Shown here: positions 1 to 7,455 of the stretch, one piece after another | Layout of the letters: each line of letters starts with the position of its first letter | Numbering within the stretch: the stretch's first letter is position 1 | NCBI RefSeq assembly: GCF_002167005.1 | Contig: NZ_NHTN01000058.1 | Span: forward strand, 1-36,540 | Origin: Indiicoccus explosivorum | GTDB taxonomy: Bacteria > Bacillota > Bacilli > Bacillales_A > Planococcaceae | DNA: 36,540 bases | Direction of reading: 5' to 3' | Notes under the pieces: generated by a model | Database searches by the model: none | What the model saw: only the letters and a program-made list of their open reading frames with translations | What the model was told of the DNA's origin: nothing | Program-made: the position numbers and the translations under genes

Positions 1-2
1 CT

Positions 3-656
3 GTCATGTTCGCTCTTCTCTTAGGAATTGTCGGGGCGCTGGCTCCATGCCAGCTGACCGGGAATATCGGAGCGGTGACGTTCTATGGGAATAAATCCTT
101 TCAGAACGGTCTGGCATGGAAAGATGTCTTGTTTTTCAATGCCGGTAAAATTATGGTTTTCACACTTCTCGGCGTTTTCTTTTGGGTGTTGGGAAGCGGG
201 TTCGAGAATGAATTGACCGCGTACTTTCCTTGGATCCGAAAGATGACAGGACCGCTGTTTATGCTGGTGGGTCTGTTTTTATTGGGCCTGATCAAGTTTC
301 GGCTTCCCGGCAGACTTGCAGCGATGGCCGGAAACCGTTTTGCCGACGGGCGGGCCGGTTCGTTTTTAATGGGTGCCGGATTTTCGCTCGGTTTTTGTCC
401 GACGATGTTCATTCTGTTCTTTTTCACGCTGATGCCGGTCGCCGTGACGGTTCCGTACGGCCTGGTTCTCCCTGGGCTCTTCGCGCTCGGCACGTCCCTG
501 CCGCTCCTGCTGGCGATTTTTTTGATCTGGTATTACGGTGCGGGCGGGGCGGTCCTGAAGAAAGGCCGAAAATTCGGTTTCTATATGCAGCGGATTGCCG
601 GTATCCTGCTTATCCTTCTTGGTCTGTTTGATGCGCTCACATACTGGACAATTTGA
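3..656 (+). CDS. CcdA/TauE-SafE-like membrane protein (5' partial)
   Basis: A very hydrophobic protein of about 217 visible residues with around six predicted membrane segments. Its first segment contains APCQLTGN and a later one contains GFCPTMF. These are two Pro/Cys-bearing helices like those of the CcdA/DsbD and TauE/SafE families, which move thiol reducing power or small sulfur compounds across the membrane. The frame is open to the window edge and the first Met (position 6) falls inside the first helix region, so the true start is probably upstream. It precedes a sensor kinase and secreted proteins, which fits an envelope metal or redox role. The exact substrate cannot be read from the sequence. 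Family assignment is good; function is inference. Confidence 0.7.
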   Translation, partial: VMFALLLGIVGALAPCQLTGNIGAVTFYGNKSFQNGLAWKDVLFFNAGKIMVFTLLGVFFWVLGSGFENELTAYFPWIRKMTGPLFMLVGLFLLGLIKFRLPGRLAAMAGNRFADGRAGSFLMGAGFSLGFCPTMFILFFFTLMPVAVTVPYGLVLPGLFALGTSLPLLLAIFLIWYYGAGGAVLKKGRKFGFYMQRIAGILLILLGLFDALTYWTI

Positions 657-792
657 TGGCTGCCAGTCAGACTGATGGATGATTGTTAAAACGGGAGTGG
701 AAACGTGTGAAAGGAAAAGAAATCAGAGGAAATTGCCGGGCCGGGAAATTCAATGGAATGGTCCGGAGCAAGGTTCGGCGGGCCTCCGGCGG

Positions 793-2196
793 ATGATCGG
801 GAAAAGCATTGTCGCAAAATTGGGTGTCAGCATTTTGCTTCTTGTGCTGGCCGTCTTGCTGCCGCTTGGCTTTGTGCTGAATCAGTTATTCACGAATTTC
901 TACTTCAATGAAACCGCGAATGAATTGATGACACTGACAGACCAGTACGCCGACGCGATTTCATCAGTGGAAGACGGACAGCTCGATCTGTATGAGCGGC
1001 TGGCGTCCCTTACAGGGAAAGAACTGCTTGTGGTGGACAGCAGCCGGATAGTCGTCGCCGATTCAGGGATCCCGGGCATCAGCGAAGGGGAACGCATGTC
1101 AAAAGAACTGCTGTCGGCTCTGGCAGAAAGTGCAGTGCAGCACAAAGAGACCGTATTCGTCCCTGGAGGCGCCGCCTATTTGAGTGCCGGCAAGCCGATA
1201 TATGATGGCAGCGGACTTTCGGGGGGAGTTTTCGTTCTGGACTCCGTAACGGAGCTGAACCGGTCGCTTGCTGCAGTAAAGCAGTCTGTTCTGCTGGCCG
1301 GCACAGGAGCGGTCCTGCTGGCCATCGGTTTCATTTTCATTTTGACACGCAAACTCTCTATGCCTCTTCTCAGCATGGAGAAGGTTACACGGACCATAGC
1401 TAAAGGGAATTTGGAAGCACGCGTGGCAGAAGGTGCGGATGACGAGATCGGTTCACTTTCTGACGCTATCAATGATTTGGCGGTCGAGCTCCAGCGGATC
1501 CAAGTGAATCGCCGGCAGTTTTTTGCTGATATATCTCATGAGCTCCAGACACCCGTCACGTATTTGAAAGGGTACGCTGCTGCGCTGGAAAAGAATCTTT
1601 ACCAGACTGATGAGGAGCGGCGGCAATTCGAGCGGATTATCGCCCAAGAAGCGAGCCGGCTGTCCCGGCTGATTTCGGAACTGTTCGATTTGGCGAAAAT
1701 GGAAGAAGGGAAAATCGTTCTCACTATGGAAGCGGTGGACCTTTGTGAAATCACAGAAAATGTATTGGAAAAGATGGAAATTACAGCAAAAGACAAAGGG
1801 ATCCAACTGGAATTCCGCAGGCCGGATTCAGTACCGCTCATTCATGGGGATGGCATGCGAATCGAGCAGATTTTGACGAATCTGCTGGAAAACGCAGTAA
1901 AATATACCGGGGACGGAACGGTGAAAGTGACTGTCCGGAATTCAGGCGATGTTGTGGAAACAGTTGTTGAAGATACTGGGCCTGGCATCCCTCCAGCAGA
2001 CTTGCCCTACGTTTTCGACCGTTTCTACCGGGTCGAAAAATCACGTTCCCGGGAACATGGCGGAACAGGGCTTGGACTCGCCATTGTCAAACGGCTGACT
2101 GAATTGCAGGGCGGCACAGTATCGGTGACGAGCACGACAGGAAAGGGGACGGCATTCATCCTTTCCTTTTCCGCCATGAAGGAGGAATCCGTGTGA
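793..2196 (+). CDS. Membrane sensor histidine kinase (HAMP-HisKA-HATPase)
   Basis: A 467-residue two-component sensor. Membrane helices lie near residues 9-33 and 165-185 and enclose an extracytoplasmic sensor region of about 130 residues. A HAMP segment follows (about 186-238). The phospho-acceptor H-box is SHELQTP with His249. The ATPase region has the N-box NLLENAVKY (Asn363/Asn367), G1 DTGPGIP (394-400) and G2 GGTGLGLAI (423-431), so all catalytic motifs are present. The frame is open from 679, but ATG 793 begins directly before the first membrane helix and overlaps a short upstream frame by ATGA. No strong ribosome site precedes it, so the start is moderately certain. Unusually, the matching regulator is not adjacent: the only candidate lies at 3863-4558, after three other genes. 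Its signal is unknown; the neighbourhood hints at envelope, metal or redox stress. Confidence 0.88.
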   Translation: MIGKSIVAKLGVSILLLVLAVLLPLGFVLNQLFTNFYFNETANELMTLTDQYADAISSVEDGQLDLYERLASLTGKELLVVDSSRIVVADSGIPGISEGERMSKELLSALAESAVQHKETVFVPGGAAYLSAGKPIYDGSGLSGGVFVLDSVTELNRSLAAVKQSVLLAGTGAVLLAIGFIFILTRKLSMPLLSMEKVTRTIAKGNLEARVAEGADDEIGSLSDAINDLAVELQRIQVNRRQFFADISHELQTPVTYLKGYAAALEKNLYQTDEERRQFERIIAQEASRLSRLISELFDLAKMEEGKIVLTMEAVDLCEITENVLEKMEITAKDKGIQLEFRRPDSVPLIHGDGMRIEQILTNLLENAVKYTGDGTVKVTVRNSGDVVETVVEDTGPGIPPADLPYVFDRFYRVEKSRSREHGGTGLGLAIVKRLTELQGGTVSVTSTTGKGTAFILSFSAMKEESV

Positions 2197-2393
2197 AGAA
2201 AGCTGAAACTGCAGCGGCCGTTTTCCTGATCGCTGCCGGTGTCCTCTGTTTAACCATGTCTGCCGGCTGGTTCATCGAACCGCAGTTCACCGCTGTGATG
2301 GCAACGTTCATGCAGGTCTGTCTGTGGATGGGACTTCCGATCGCGGCAGCAGGCACCTTATACTGGCATATTAAACAAAGCAGGAGGCAATGA
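2193..2393 (+). CDS. Small two-helix membrane protein
   Basis: A 66-residue protein that starts at a GTG overlapping the kinase stop codon (GTGA), preceded by an AAGGAGG ribosome site, so it is almost certainly translationally coupled to the kinase. It contains two hydrophobic segments, roughly residues 6-25 and 35-57, and a basic C-terminal tail. I do not recognise the family. The tight coupling suggests a role linked to the sensor, such as an accessory membrane subunit, or to the lipoprotein that follows it. That is inference from position only. Confidence 0.65.
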   Translation: MKKAETAAAVFLIAAGVLCLTMSAGWFIEPQFTAVMATFMQVCLWMGLPIAAAGTLYWHIKQSRRQ

Positions 2394-2395
2394 CT

Positions 2396-3424
2396 ATGAA
2401 AAAAATAATGATACCCGCCATTTTGATTTCCGCGGCGGCTTTAGCTGCTTGTTCAGCGGAAGAAGAACCGGCAATGGAAGTGGAAGAAGCGGTCGAGGAA
2501 ACAGACGCGGAGGCGGTTCCGGCTGAAGAAGACGGAGCGGAAGAAGAAACAGCTGAAACGGAAGAAGCTGCTGAAGCGGTGCCGACGGAAAGTGAAATCG
2601 AATTGACCCATGTCCACGGTCTGGGCATCACGGGCGACGGCGCTGCCCTTTACGTGCCGGCGCACGATGGGCTGAAAGTGTTCGAAGATAGCGTATGGCG
2701 CGCAGCAGAGGTTGCCCCGCATGACTTCATGGGCTTTTCGATGGTCGACGACGGCTTCTACACGAGCGGGCATCCAGCGCCGGGATCTGATCTGAAGAAC
2801 CCGTTCGGCGTTTCCCGTTCGACCGATATGGGCGAAACGCTGGAGAATTTGAGCCTGTATGGCGAAATCGATTTCCACGCAATGGACGTCGGGTACAATT
2901 CACACGCCATTTACGTCATAAATCCGCAGCCGAACTCCGTCATGGATGAAGCCGGCCTTTATTATTCGACGGATGATGCGGCAACGTGGACACACAGCGC
3001 CGCGGAAGGCATATCCGGTCAGCTGATGGCCATTGCGGTCCATCCGACGGAAGAAGGGACGGTGGCGGCAGCCGGGGAACAGGGGGTGTTCGTTTCTGAA
3101 GACTTCGGCGAAACGTTCACGGAAGTCACGGACATCCCATCCACGGCGGTCGAGTTTGCACCGGATGGCACACTGCTGGCAGGCGGCGTGGCGGATCCGT
3201 TCACGCTGACTGTCTTCAGTGATGACTTTTCGGAAGGGACTGCGCTCCCGATTCCTGAACTTTCCGGCCAGAACGCGATCAGCTATATCGCAGTGAATCC
3301 GGAAAACGAAGAGCAGATCTTCTTCTCCACATTCGAGCGGGATATCTATCTGTCGGAAGACGGCGGCGAGAGCTGGGAGCAGATTGCAGACAACGGCACC
3401 GGCATCGATTTGGTGCAGCCATAA
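2396..3424 (+). CDS. BNR/sialidase-like repeat lipoprotein
   Basis: A 342-residue exported protein. Residues 1-19 form a lipoprotein signal with lipobox ALAAC (Cys19). A very acidic Glu/Ala-rich linker follows to about residue 65, then a beta-propeller-like region with repeated Asp-box/BNR motifs such as STDMGETL, STDDAATW, SEDFGETF and SEDGGESW. The start at ATG 2396 is preferred over ATG 2390 because AGGAGG (2382-2387) then has 8-base spacing. It resembles the group some databases call F510_1955-type glycosylhydrolases, but no sialidase active-site arginine set is evident and enzyme activity is unproven. It may be a surface binding protein. It shares the kinase transcript and a HVHGLG segment opens the domain, so metal binding is possible. 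Confidence 0.75.
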   Translation: MKKIMIPAILISAAALAACSAEEEPAMEVEEAVEETDAEAVPAEEDGAEEETAETEEAAEAVPTESEIELTHVHGLGITGDGAALYVPAHDGLKVFEDSVWRAAEVAPHDFMGFSMVDDGFYTSGHPAPGSDLKNPFGVSRSTDMGETLENLSLYGEIDFHAMDVGYNSHAIYVINPQPNSVMDEAGLYYSTDDAATWTHSAAEGISGQLMAIAVHPTEEGTVAAAGEQGVFVSEDFGETFTEVTDIPSTAVEFAPDGTLLAGGVADPFTLTVFSDDFSEGTALPIPELSGQNAISYIAVNPENEEQIFFSTFERDIYLSEDGGESWEQIADNGTGIDLVQP

Positions 3425-3475
3425 ACGCTGCGATTTTGGCTGTGGAACTTTCAGCGGAAGAACGGAGGGAAGAGG

Positions 3476-3721
3476 ATGAGAGCGAAAAAAATGCCTGCTG
3501 CCTTATTACTGGCGTTCCTTGCACTGCCCATAGCCGCGACCTCCGGGTTCGCAGGCGGTGGGAACGGCATGATGACCGGTGGCGGGGACGGAATGATGGG
3601 CCGGATGGGAACTGAAGACCATGCGGAAATGATGGGTGCGATGGACTCGTCCGTCGGGCAGGAGATGGTGGAGGCATGCACAGATTTCATGTCGTCTTCT
3701 GAAGAAGGGCGGACGGAGTGA
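3476..3721 (+). CDS. Small secreted Met/Gly-rich protein
   Basis: An 81-residue protein with an N-terminal signal peptide (about residues 1-26, ending near GFAGG), followed by a low-complexity stretch containing GGNGMMTGGGDGMMGRMG and more Met pairs. It ends in an acidic tail with one Cys (VEACTDF). The start has a GGAGGG ribosome site. Met-rich clusters of this kind are often copper(I) ligands in exported proteins, so a periplasm-like or cell-surface copper role is reasonable but unproven. It lies between the BNR lipoprotein and the response regulator, probably in the same transcript. Confidence 0.6.
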   Translation: MRAKKMPAALLLAFLALPIAATSGFAGGGNGMMTGGGDGMMGRMGTEDHAEMMGAMDSSVGQEMVEACTDFMSSSEEGRTE

Positions 3722-3862
3722 TCCGTTACAATGGGTCTTTGCGCAATTTTCGCAATGCCTGCCCCTTGTTCTTCTATGCTCGGATATCAGGAATGAAAGC
3801 ACAAGGCTGATGAACGGCCAGCGGATCCTTAAACAGCCGCCGGCAGCGGGAGTGATGAGCAG

Positions 3863-4558
3863 ATGGGTACGAGAGACCGGGTATTGATCGTGGACGACGA
3901 GTGGCAGATGCGGAATTTATTGAAAGTGCTTTTATATCCGTCATTTGATGCAGAGGAAGCGGAAGATGGTGAAGAGGCCCTTGCACTTTTGAAGAAAAAG
4001 AGTTTCAGCCTTGTGATTCTGGATCTCATGATGCCGGGGATAAGCGGATGGGAAGTATGCGAAAAAATCCGGGAAGAGAAGCAAGTGCCGATTCTCATGC
4101 TCACAGCCCGCGGCGACACAAAAGACAAAGTGGAAGGATTCACGGCGGGGGCAGATGATTATCTGGTAAAACCGTTTGAACCGGAAGAGCTCGTTGCGAG
4201 GGTGAAGGCGCTCGTCCGACGCGCCCGGGCAGGCGGGCAGATTGAAACAGATGTACTGGAAGCCGCCGATTTGAAAATCGACAGAACGGCACGGCTCATT
4301 TATGCGGGGAATACCATAGTTGAACTCACGCCTAAGGAGTTCGAGCTAGTTGAACTTCTGGCTGTCAACGACAAAGTCATTTTCACAAGAGACATGCTGA
4401 TGGCCCGTATTTGGGAGACTCACCAGGAGCCGGACATCAGGACCACAGACACCCATATTAAAAATATCCGGGAAAAATTCAGAAAGGGCGGCCTTTCCTT
4501 CAACCCCATCCGGACCGTTTGGGGGAAGGGGTACAGGTTCCAGAAACCTGAATCGTAA
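3863..4558 (+). CDS. OmpR/PhoB-family response regulator
   Basis: A 231-residue two-domain regulator. The receiver domain (1-118) has the acidic pair Asp11/Asp12, phospho-acceptor Asp54 in ILDLMMPG, Thr81 and Lys103 in LVKPF. The C-terminal winged-helix domain (about 132-229) includes the LTPKEFELVELLA and TDTHIKNIREK segments and ends in VWGKGYRF. All expected residues are present. About 140 bases with no clear gene separate it from the previous reading frame. It is the probable partner of the kinase at 793-2196, although in most Bacillales the regulator precedes the kinase directly. A Rho-independent terminator follows. Confidence 0.9.
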   Translation: MGTRDRVLIVDDEWQMRNLLKVLLYPSFDAEEAEDGEEALALLKKKSFSLVILDLMMPGISGWEVCEKIREEKQVPILMLTARGDTKDKVEGFTAGADDYLVKPFEPEELVARVKALVRRARAGGQIETDVLEAADLKIDRTARLIYAGNTIVELTPKEFELVELLAVNDKVIFTRDMLMARIWETHQEPDIRTTDTHIKNIREKFRKGGLSFNPIRTVWGKGYRFQKPES

Positions 4559-4617
4559 CCGCGGCATTACAATTCAATACCGGCAGGCTGTAGTTGACGC
4601 GCTTATTTGAAGACCAA

Positions 4618-4658
4618 AGTTCTTCCAGGAATCAAAAGGTTCCAGGAAGAGCTTTTTT
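4618..4658 (+). terminator. Rho-independent terminator after the response regulator
   Basis: Arms AGTTCTTCCAGGAA and TTCCAGGAAGAGCT pair around an 8-base loop with one A-A mismatch, followed by a six-T run. It ends the envelope/two-component cluster and isolates the helicase-nuclease-protease gene from it. Confidence 0.85.
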
Positions 4659-4691
4659 ATGTTGGGCATTCCCGGTTCAGAATATACTGCC

Positions 4692-4720
4692 TTGCTATTT
4701 TGTCAGTCTATTCCTAAAAT
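4692..4720 (+). promoter_or_regulatory. Candidate sigma-A promoter of the fusion gene
   Basis: TTGCTA, a 17-base spacer, then TAAAAT, lying 39 bases before the chosen ATG. I searched the 100-base upstream region for a Firmicutes SOS box (CGAAC-N4-GTTCG type) and saw none, so LexA control of transcription is not evident. Confidence 0.5.
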
Positions 4721-4758
4721 AAAGACAAGAGCTGTAAAAAAATGGGGAGGTGCCGTTT

Positions 4759-7188
4759 ATGAAGCTGAACGTGGAGCAGCGCCGGATCGTGGAACTGGAG
4801 CCGGCTGGTCCGATGCTTGTAAAGGGCGTGGCGGGGTCGGGGAAGACGACGGTGGCCATTAGGCGGATTAATTTTCTGAAGGATCATTATTGCCATGAAG
4901 AAGATGACCGGATTCTATTGGTCACTTACAATAAAACCTTGCTCCGCTACATAAAGCATCAATACGCCCGGCTGGCGGATACGGAGGAATCCGCGGCGGG
5001 GCTGTTCGCGTCGGATGCTGAAGTGAAAATCGCGACGATCGACAGCCTCATGTACAGCGCATTCAAGAGCTATGTGGCCCGGACGGGGAAGAAACTCGAA
5101 ATCGCCCCGAAGGAGCTGCAGCATAAGAAGATGATCCTGGCGATCCACCACGTGAAAAAGTCCTTTCCGGATGTGAAGCTGCTGTCGCCGAAAAACAGCT
5201 TCTTCCTGGCAGAGGAAGCGGAGTGGATCGAGGCGTGCGCCATAACGGACGTGGAAGCTTACCAGTCGGCGGACCGGATCGGCCGGGCGGCAGGCGGCGG
5301 GAATACCCCTCAGAAACTCATGAAGAATTCGGACGTGCGGGCGGCCATTTTTGAAGTATCGCGCCAATACAGCGAACTGCTTGCGAAGGAAGGCATGGTC
5401 ACTTTCAAGCGGATGAACATGCTGGCGCTGGAAGAAGCGCGTCAGGGCCGGGGTAAACGCTACACGCATATCATCATCGACGAGAGCCAGGATCTGACCC
5501 GTGTGCAGCTGGAATTCCTGAAGGAATTGTATATGGAGAAAGCGCATTCATCGCTGATGTTCGTCGCGGATAACACGCAGAGCATCTACGGGCAGTCATG
5601 GCTCGGCAAAGGCCGGCCGTACACGACAATCGGGTTCGACATGAGCGGGAAATCGCGGGCGCTCAGCAAAAATTACCGGACGACGACCGAGATTTCGACT
5701 GCCGCCTTCCACTTGATCGAAGCGGACGAAAGCATCCGGTCGAACGTGGATTTCGTCAAACCGGCACTGATCGACCGGCACGGGCACCCGCCGATCTACC
5801 GGTTTTTCCCGGCACCCCAGCAGCAGCTGCGGTTCCTCATCGATGAAATCGCACTGCTGAGAAACGATTATGCGCTGTCCGACATATGCGTGGTCGCCCG
5901 CGGCAACCGCAGCCTCGAGAGCACGGCGGCCGGACTCAACGCCGCCGGCATCCCGAGCGAGATCCTGCAGCGCGACGAACCGGACTTTGAATCCAATCAA
6001 GTGAAACTGGTGACGATGCACTCCATCAAAGGGCTCGAATTCAAAGTCATTTTCCTGATCGATCTGAATAAAGGACTGATCCCGCAAGATCTTCACGCAG
6101 ATGCGGACGATCAGAAAACGGTTGAATCGGATGAGCGCAAACTGCTGTACGTCGGCATGACCCGCGCGAATGAACTGCTGTATATGTCATCCGTCAAACA
6201 GCCGTCCAAATTCATCCGCGAGTTCGATTTCAGGCAGTTCCGGATGAAGAAGGACGCTTCGCTGAAACCGTTCGAATCCATCACTTTGGAAGAGTATCAG
6301 CTGACCGGCCAGCTCGTCGATCTTCATTCCAAAGAAGAGCTTACGCGCCAGTGGCTGATCCGCGAGCTGCACCGGACGTACGGCTATCCGTATGAGCTCA
6401 TGGAACTCGAATTCCAGGTCCAGCAGTTCTCGAAAAAAGGGTATTGCGACATCGCCGTCATGGTGTATGCCGATGGAGAAGCGCGGCCGTACATCCTCGC
6501 GGAAGTGAAGAAGTTCGGCAGCGGAATCGGGGAAGCCGCCGTCCAGCTAAAATCCTACATGGAAGCGGACAGCCGGGCATTTTACGGCATCGCCACCGAT
6601 GGACTTGAAGTCAAAATCCTGGACCGGAACGGCGAAGAAGTGCAGGACCTGCCGAAATGCCGGCCGCAGTTCCTGCCAGAAATGAAAAACAGGCGGCTGT
6701 ACACGAATTTCAAAAACGGGAAAAGCTATGATTACATGACGGACGGGGACGATGCCGGGCAGATCGAAATCCGGGAAGCAGGACAAGAAGTGCTGCTGCA
6801 GATCCATGAAACCGCGGAGGTTCCGCTGATGGGGGACGTGGCGGCGGGCAAACCGGCGCTGGCTGCCGAGTCCTACGAAGCTACTGTTACCCTCCCGAGG
6901 GACTGGGTGGTATCGCCGCGTGAGACGTTCTGTCTCACCGTGACAGGTGACAGCATGGCCGGCGCAGGGATCGATAAGGGCGACACCGTCATCGTCCACC
7001 GGCAGAGCGCCGCGTCGAACGGGGATATCGTCATCGCCGTGATCGATCAGGAAGCGACGATGAAAAAATACATGCCGATGGGCAGTGAAATTTTACTCGT
7101 GTCGGAAAATCCGGCCTATGAACCGATTTTGATGCGCGGGGAGGACGTGCGGATCAACGGCCGCGTCATCGGGGTGCTGAAAAAATGA
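4759..7188 (+). CDS. UvrD-like helicase / HsdR_N nuclease / LexA-type protease fusion
   Basis: An 809-residue three-module protein. (1) Superfamily I helicase, about 1-500: Walker A GVAGSGKTT (23-31), motif II DESQD (241-245), motif III ADNTQSIYG (270-278), motif IV NYRTT (305-309), motif V TMHSIKGLEFKV (419-430), motif VI LLYVGMTRA (462-470). (2) PD-(D/E)XK nuclease of the HsdR_N type, about 520-650: Asp564 in CDIAV, then Glu582-Val-Lys584 in LAEVKKF. (3) LexA/UmuD-like S24 domain, about 687-809: cleavage-type Ala696-Gly697 in VAAGKPA, nucleophile Ser732 in GDSM, general-base Lys769 in EATMKKY. All three look catalytically intact. ATG 4759 is preferred because GGGGAGG lies 9 bases upstream; the in-frame GTG at 4750 abuts that site. 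The gene stands alone between terminators. Inference: a DNA repair or defence helicase-nuclease whose activity or stability is set by self-cleavage. The physiological role is unknown. Confidence 0.9.
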   Translation: MKLNVEQRRIVELEPAGPMLVKGVAGSGKTTVAIRRINFLKDHYCHEEDDRILLVTYNKTLLRYIKHQYARLADTEESAAGLFASDAEVKIATIDSLMYSAFKSYVARTGKKLEIAPKELQHKKMILAIHHVKKSFPDVKLLSPKNSFFLAEEAEWIEACAITDVEAYQSADRIGRAAGGGNTPQKLMKNSDVRAAIFEVSRQYSELLAKEGMVTFKRMNMLALEEARQGRGKRYTHIIIDESQDLTRVQLEFLKELYMEKAHSSLMFVADNTQSIYGQSWLGKGRPYTTIGFDMSGKSRALSKNYRTTTEISTAAFHLIEADESIRSNVDFVKPALIDRHGHPPIYRFFPAPQQQLRFLIDEIALLRNDYALSDICVVARGNRSLESTAAGLNAAGIPSEILQRDEPDFESNQVKLVTMHSIKGLEFKVIFLIDLNKGLIPQDLHADADDQKTVESDERKLLYVGMTRANELLYMSSVKQPSKFIREFDFRQFRMKKDASLKPFESITLEEYQLTGQLVDLHSKEELTRQWLIRELHRTYGYPYELMELEFQVQQFSKKGYCDIAVMVYADGEARPYILAEVKKFGSGIGEAAVQLKSYMEADSRAFYGIATDGLEVKILDRNGEEVQDLPKCRPQFLPEMKNRRLYTNFKNGKSYDYMTDGDDAGQIEIREAGQEVLLQIHETAEVPLMGDVAAGKPALAAESYEATVTLPRDWVVSPRETFCLTVTGDSMAGAGIDKGDTVIVHRQSAASNGDIVIAVIDQEATMKKYMPMGSEILLVSENPAYEPILMRGEDVRINGRVIGVLKK

Positions 7189-7197
7189 TTTTTTACT

Positions 7198-7242
7198 GTC
7201 CCTGTGCTGCGCATGATTCAGAATAGTTCCGTACACAGGGAC
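7198..7242. repeat. Inverted repeat GTCCCTGTG/CACAGGGAC
   Basis: Nine-base perfect arms (7198-7206 and 7234-7242) enclose 27 bases just after the fusion gene stop. Read on the minus strand it begins AGGTCCCTGTGTA, resembling the first bases (AGGTGCCTGTGTC) of the 100-bp repeats at 19801 and 21464. It may be a relative of that repeat family, or simply an extended hairpin ahead of the terminator. Confidence 0.45.
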
Positions 7243-7244
7243 CT

Positions 7245-7293
7245 AAAAAAGCGTATCCGGACACCGGCACGGGCGGCGGGGTGCGCTTTTTTT
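7245..7293. terminator. Terminator after the fusion gene
   Basis: AAAAAAGCG (7245-7253) pairs with CGCTTTTTT (7284-7293) around a G+C-rich internal region. The A and T runs on both sides would let it work in either direction. Confidence 0.65.
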
Positions 7294-7361
7294 GAGGCGG
7301 CTCAGCACCTCATGCGGACGGTCCGGAATCATCCTTTTACGGATCCATTATTCGAAACGTA

Positions 7362-7390
7362 TTGAATACACAGAAAAATTCATCTAGAAT
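7362..7390 (+). promoter_or_regulatory. Candidate ilvD promoter with a weak CodY-like site
   Basis: TTGAAT (7362-7367), a 17-base spacer and TAGAAT (7385-7390) form a good sigma-A-type promoter 65 bases upstream of the ilvD start. The spacer contains AATACACAGAAAAAT, which matches the CodY consensus AATTTTCWGAAAATT at 11 of 15 positions. CodY control of ilvD is known in Bacillus subtilis, but this match is weak. Confidence 0.5.
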
Positions 7391-7455
7391 CAATACATTG
7401 CCATTGGGGGAGCAGCGTCGTTTCTTCCGGCAGTACATCATGGGGAGGGAAACAT

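Noticed and set aside
707-796. A 29-codon basic frame (GTG 707) whose TGA overlaps the kinase ATG.
   Set aside because: The overlap looks like coupling, but the peptide has no recognisable pattern, the ribosome site (GGGAG) is weak and its composition resembles chance coding in G+C-rich DNA.
4659-4758. SOS box in front of the LexA-domain fusion gene.
   Set aside because: I looked for CGAAC-N4-GTTCG and close variants on both strands and found none.
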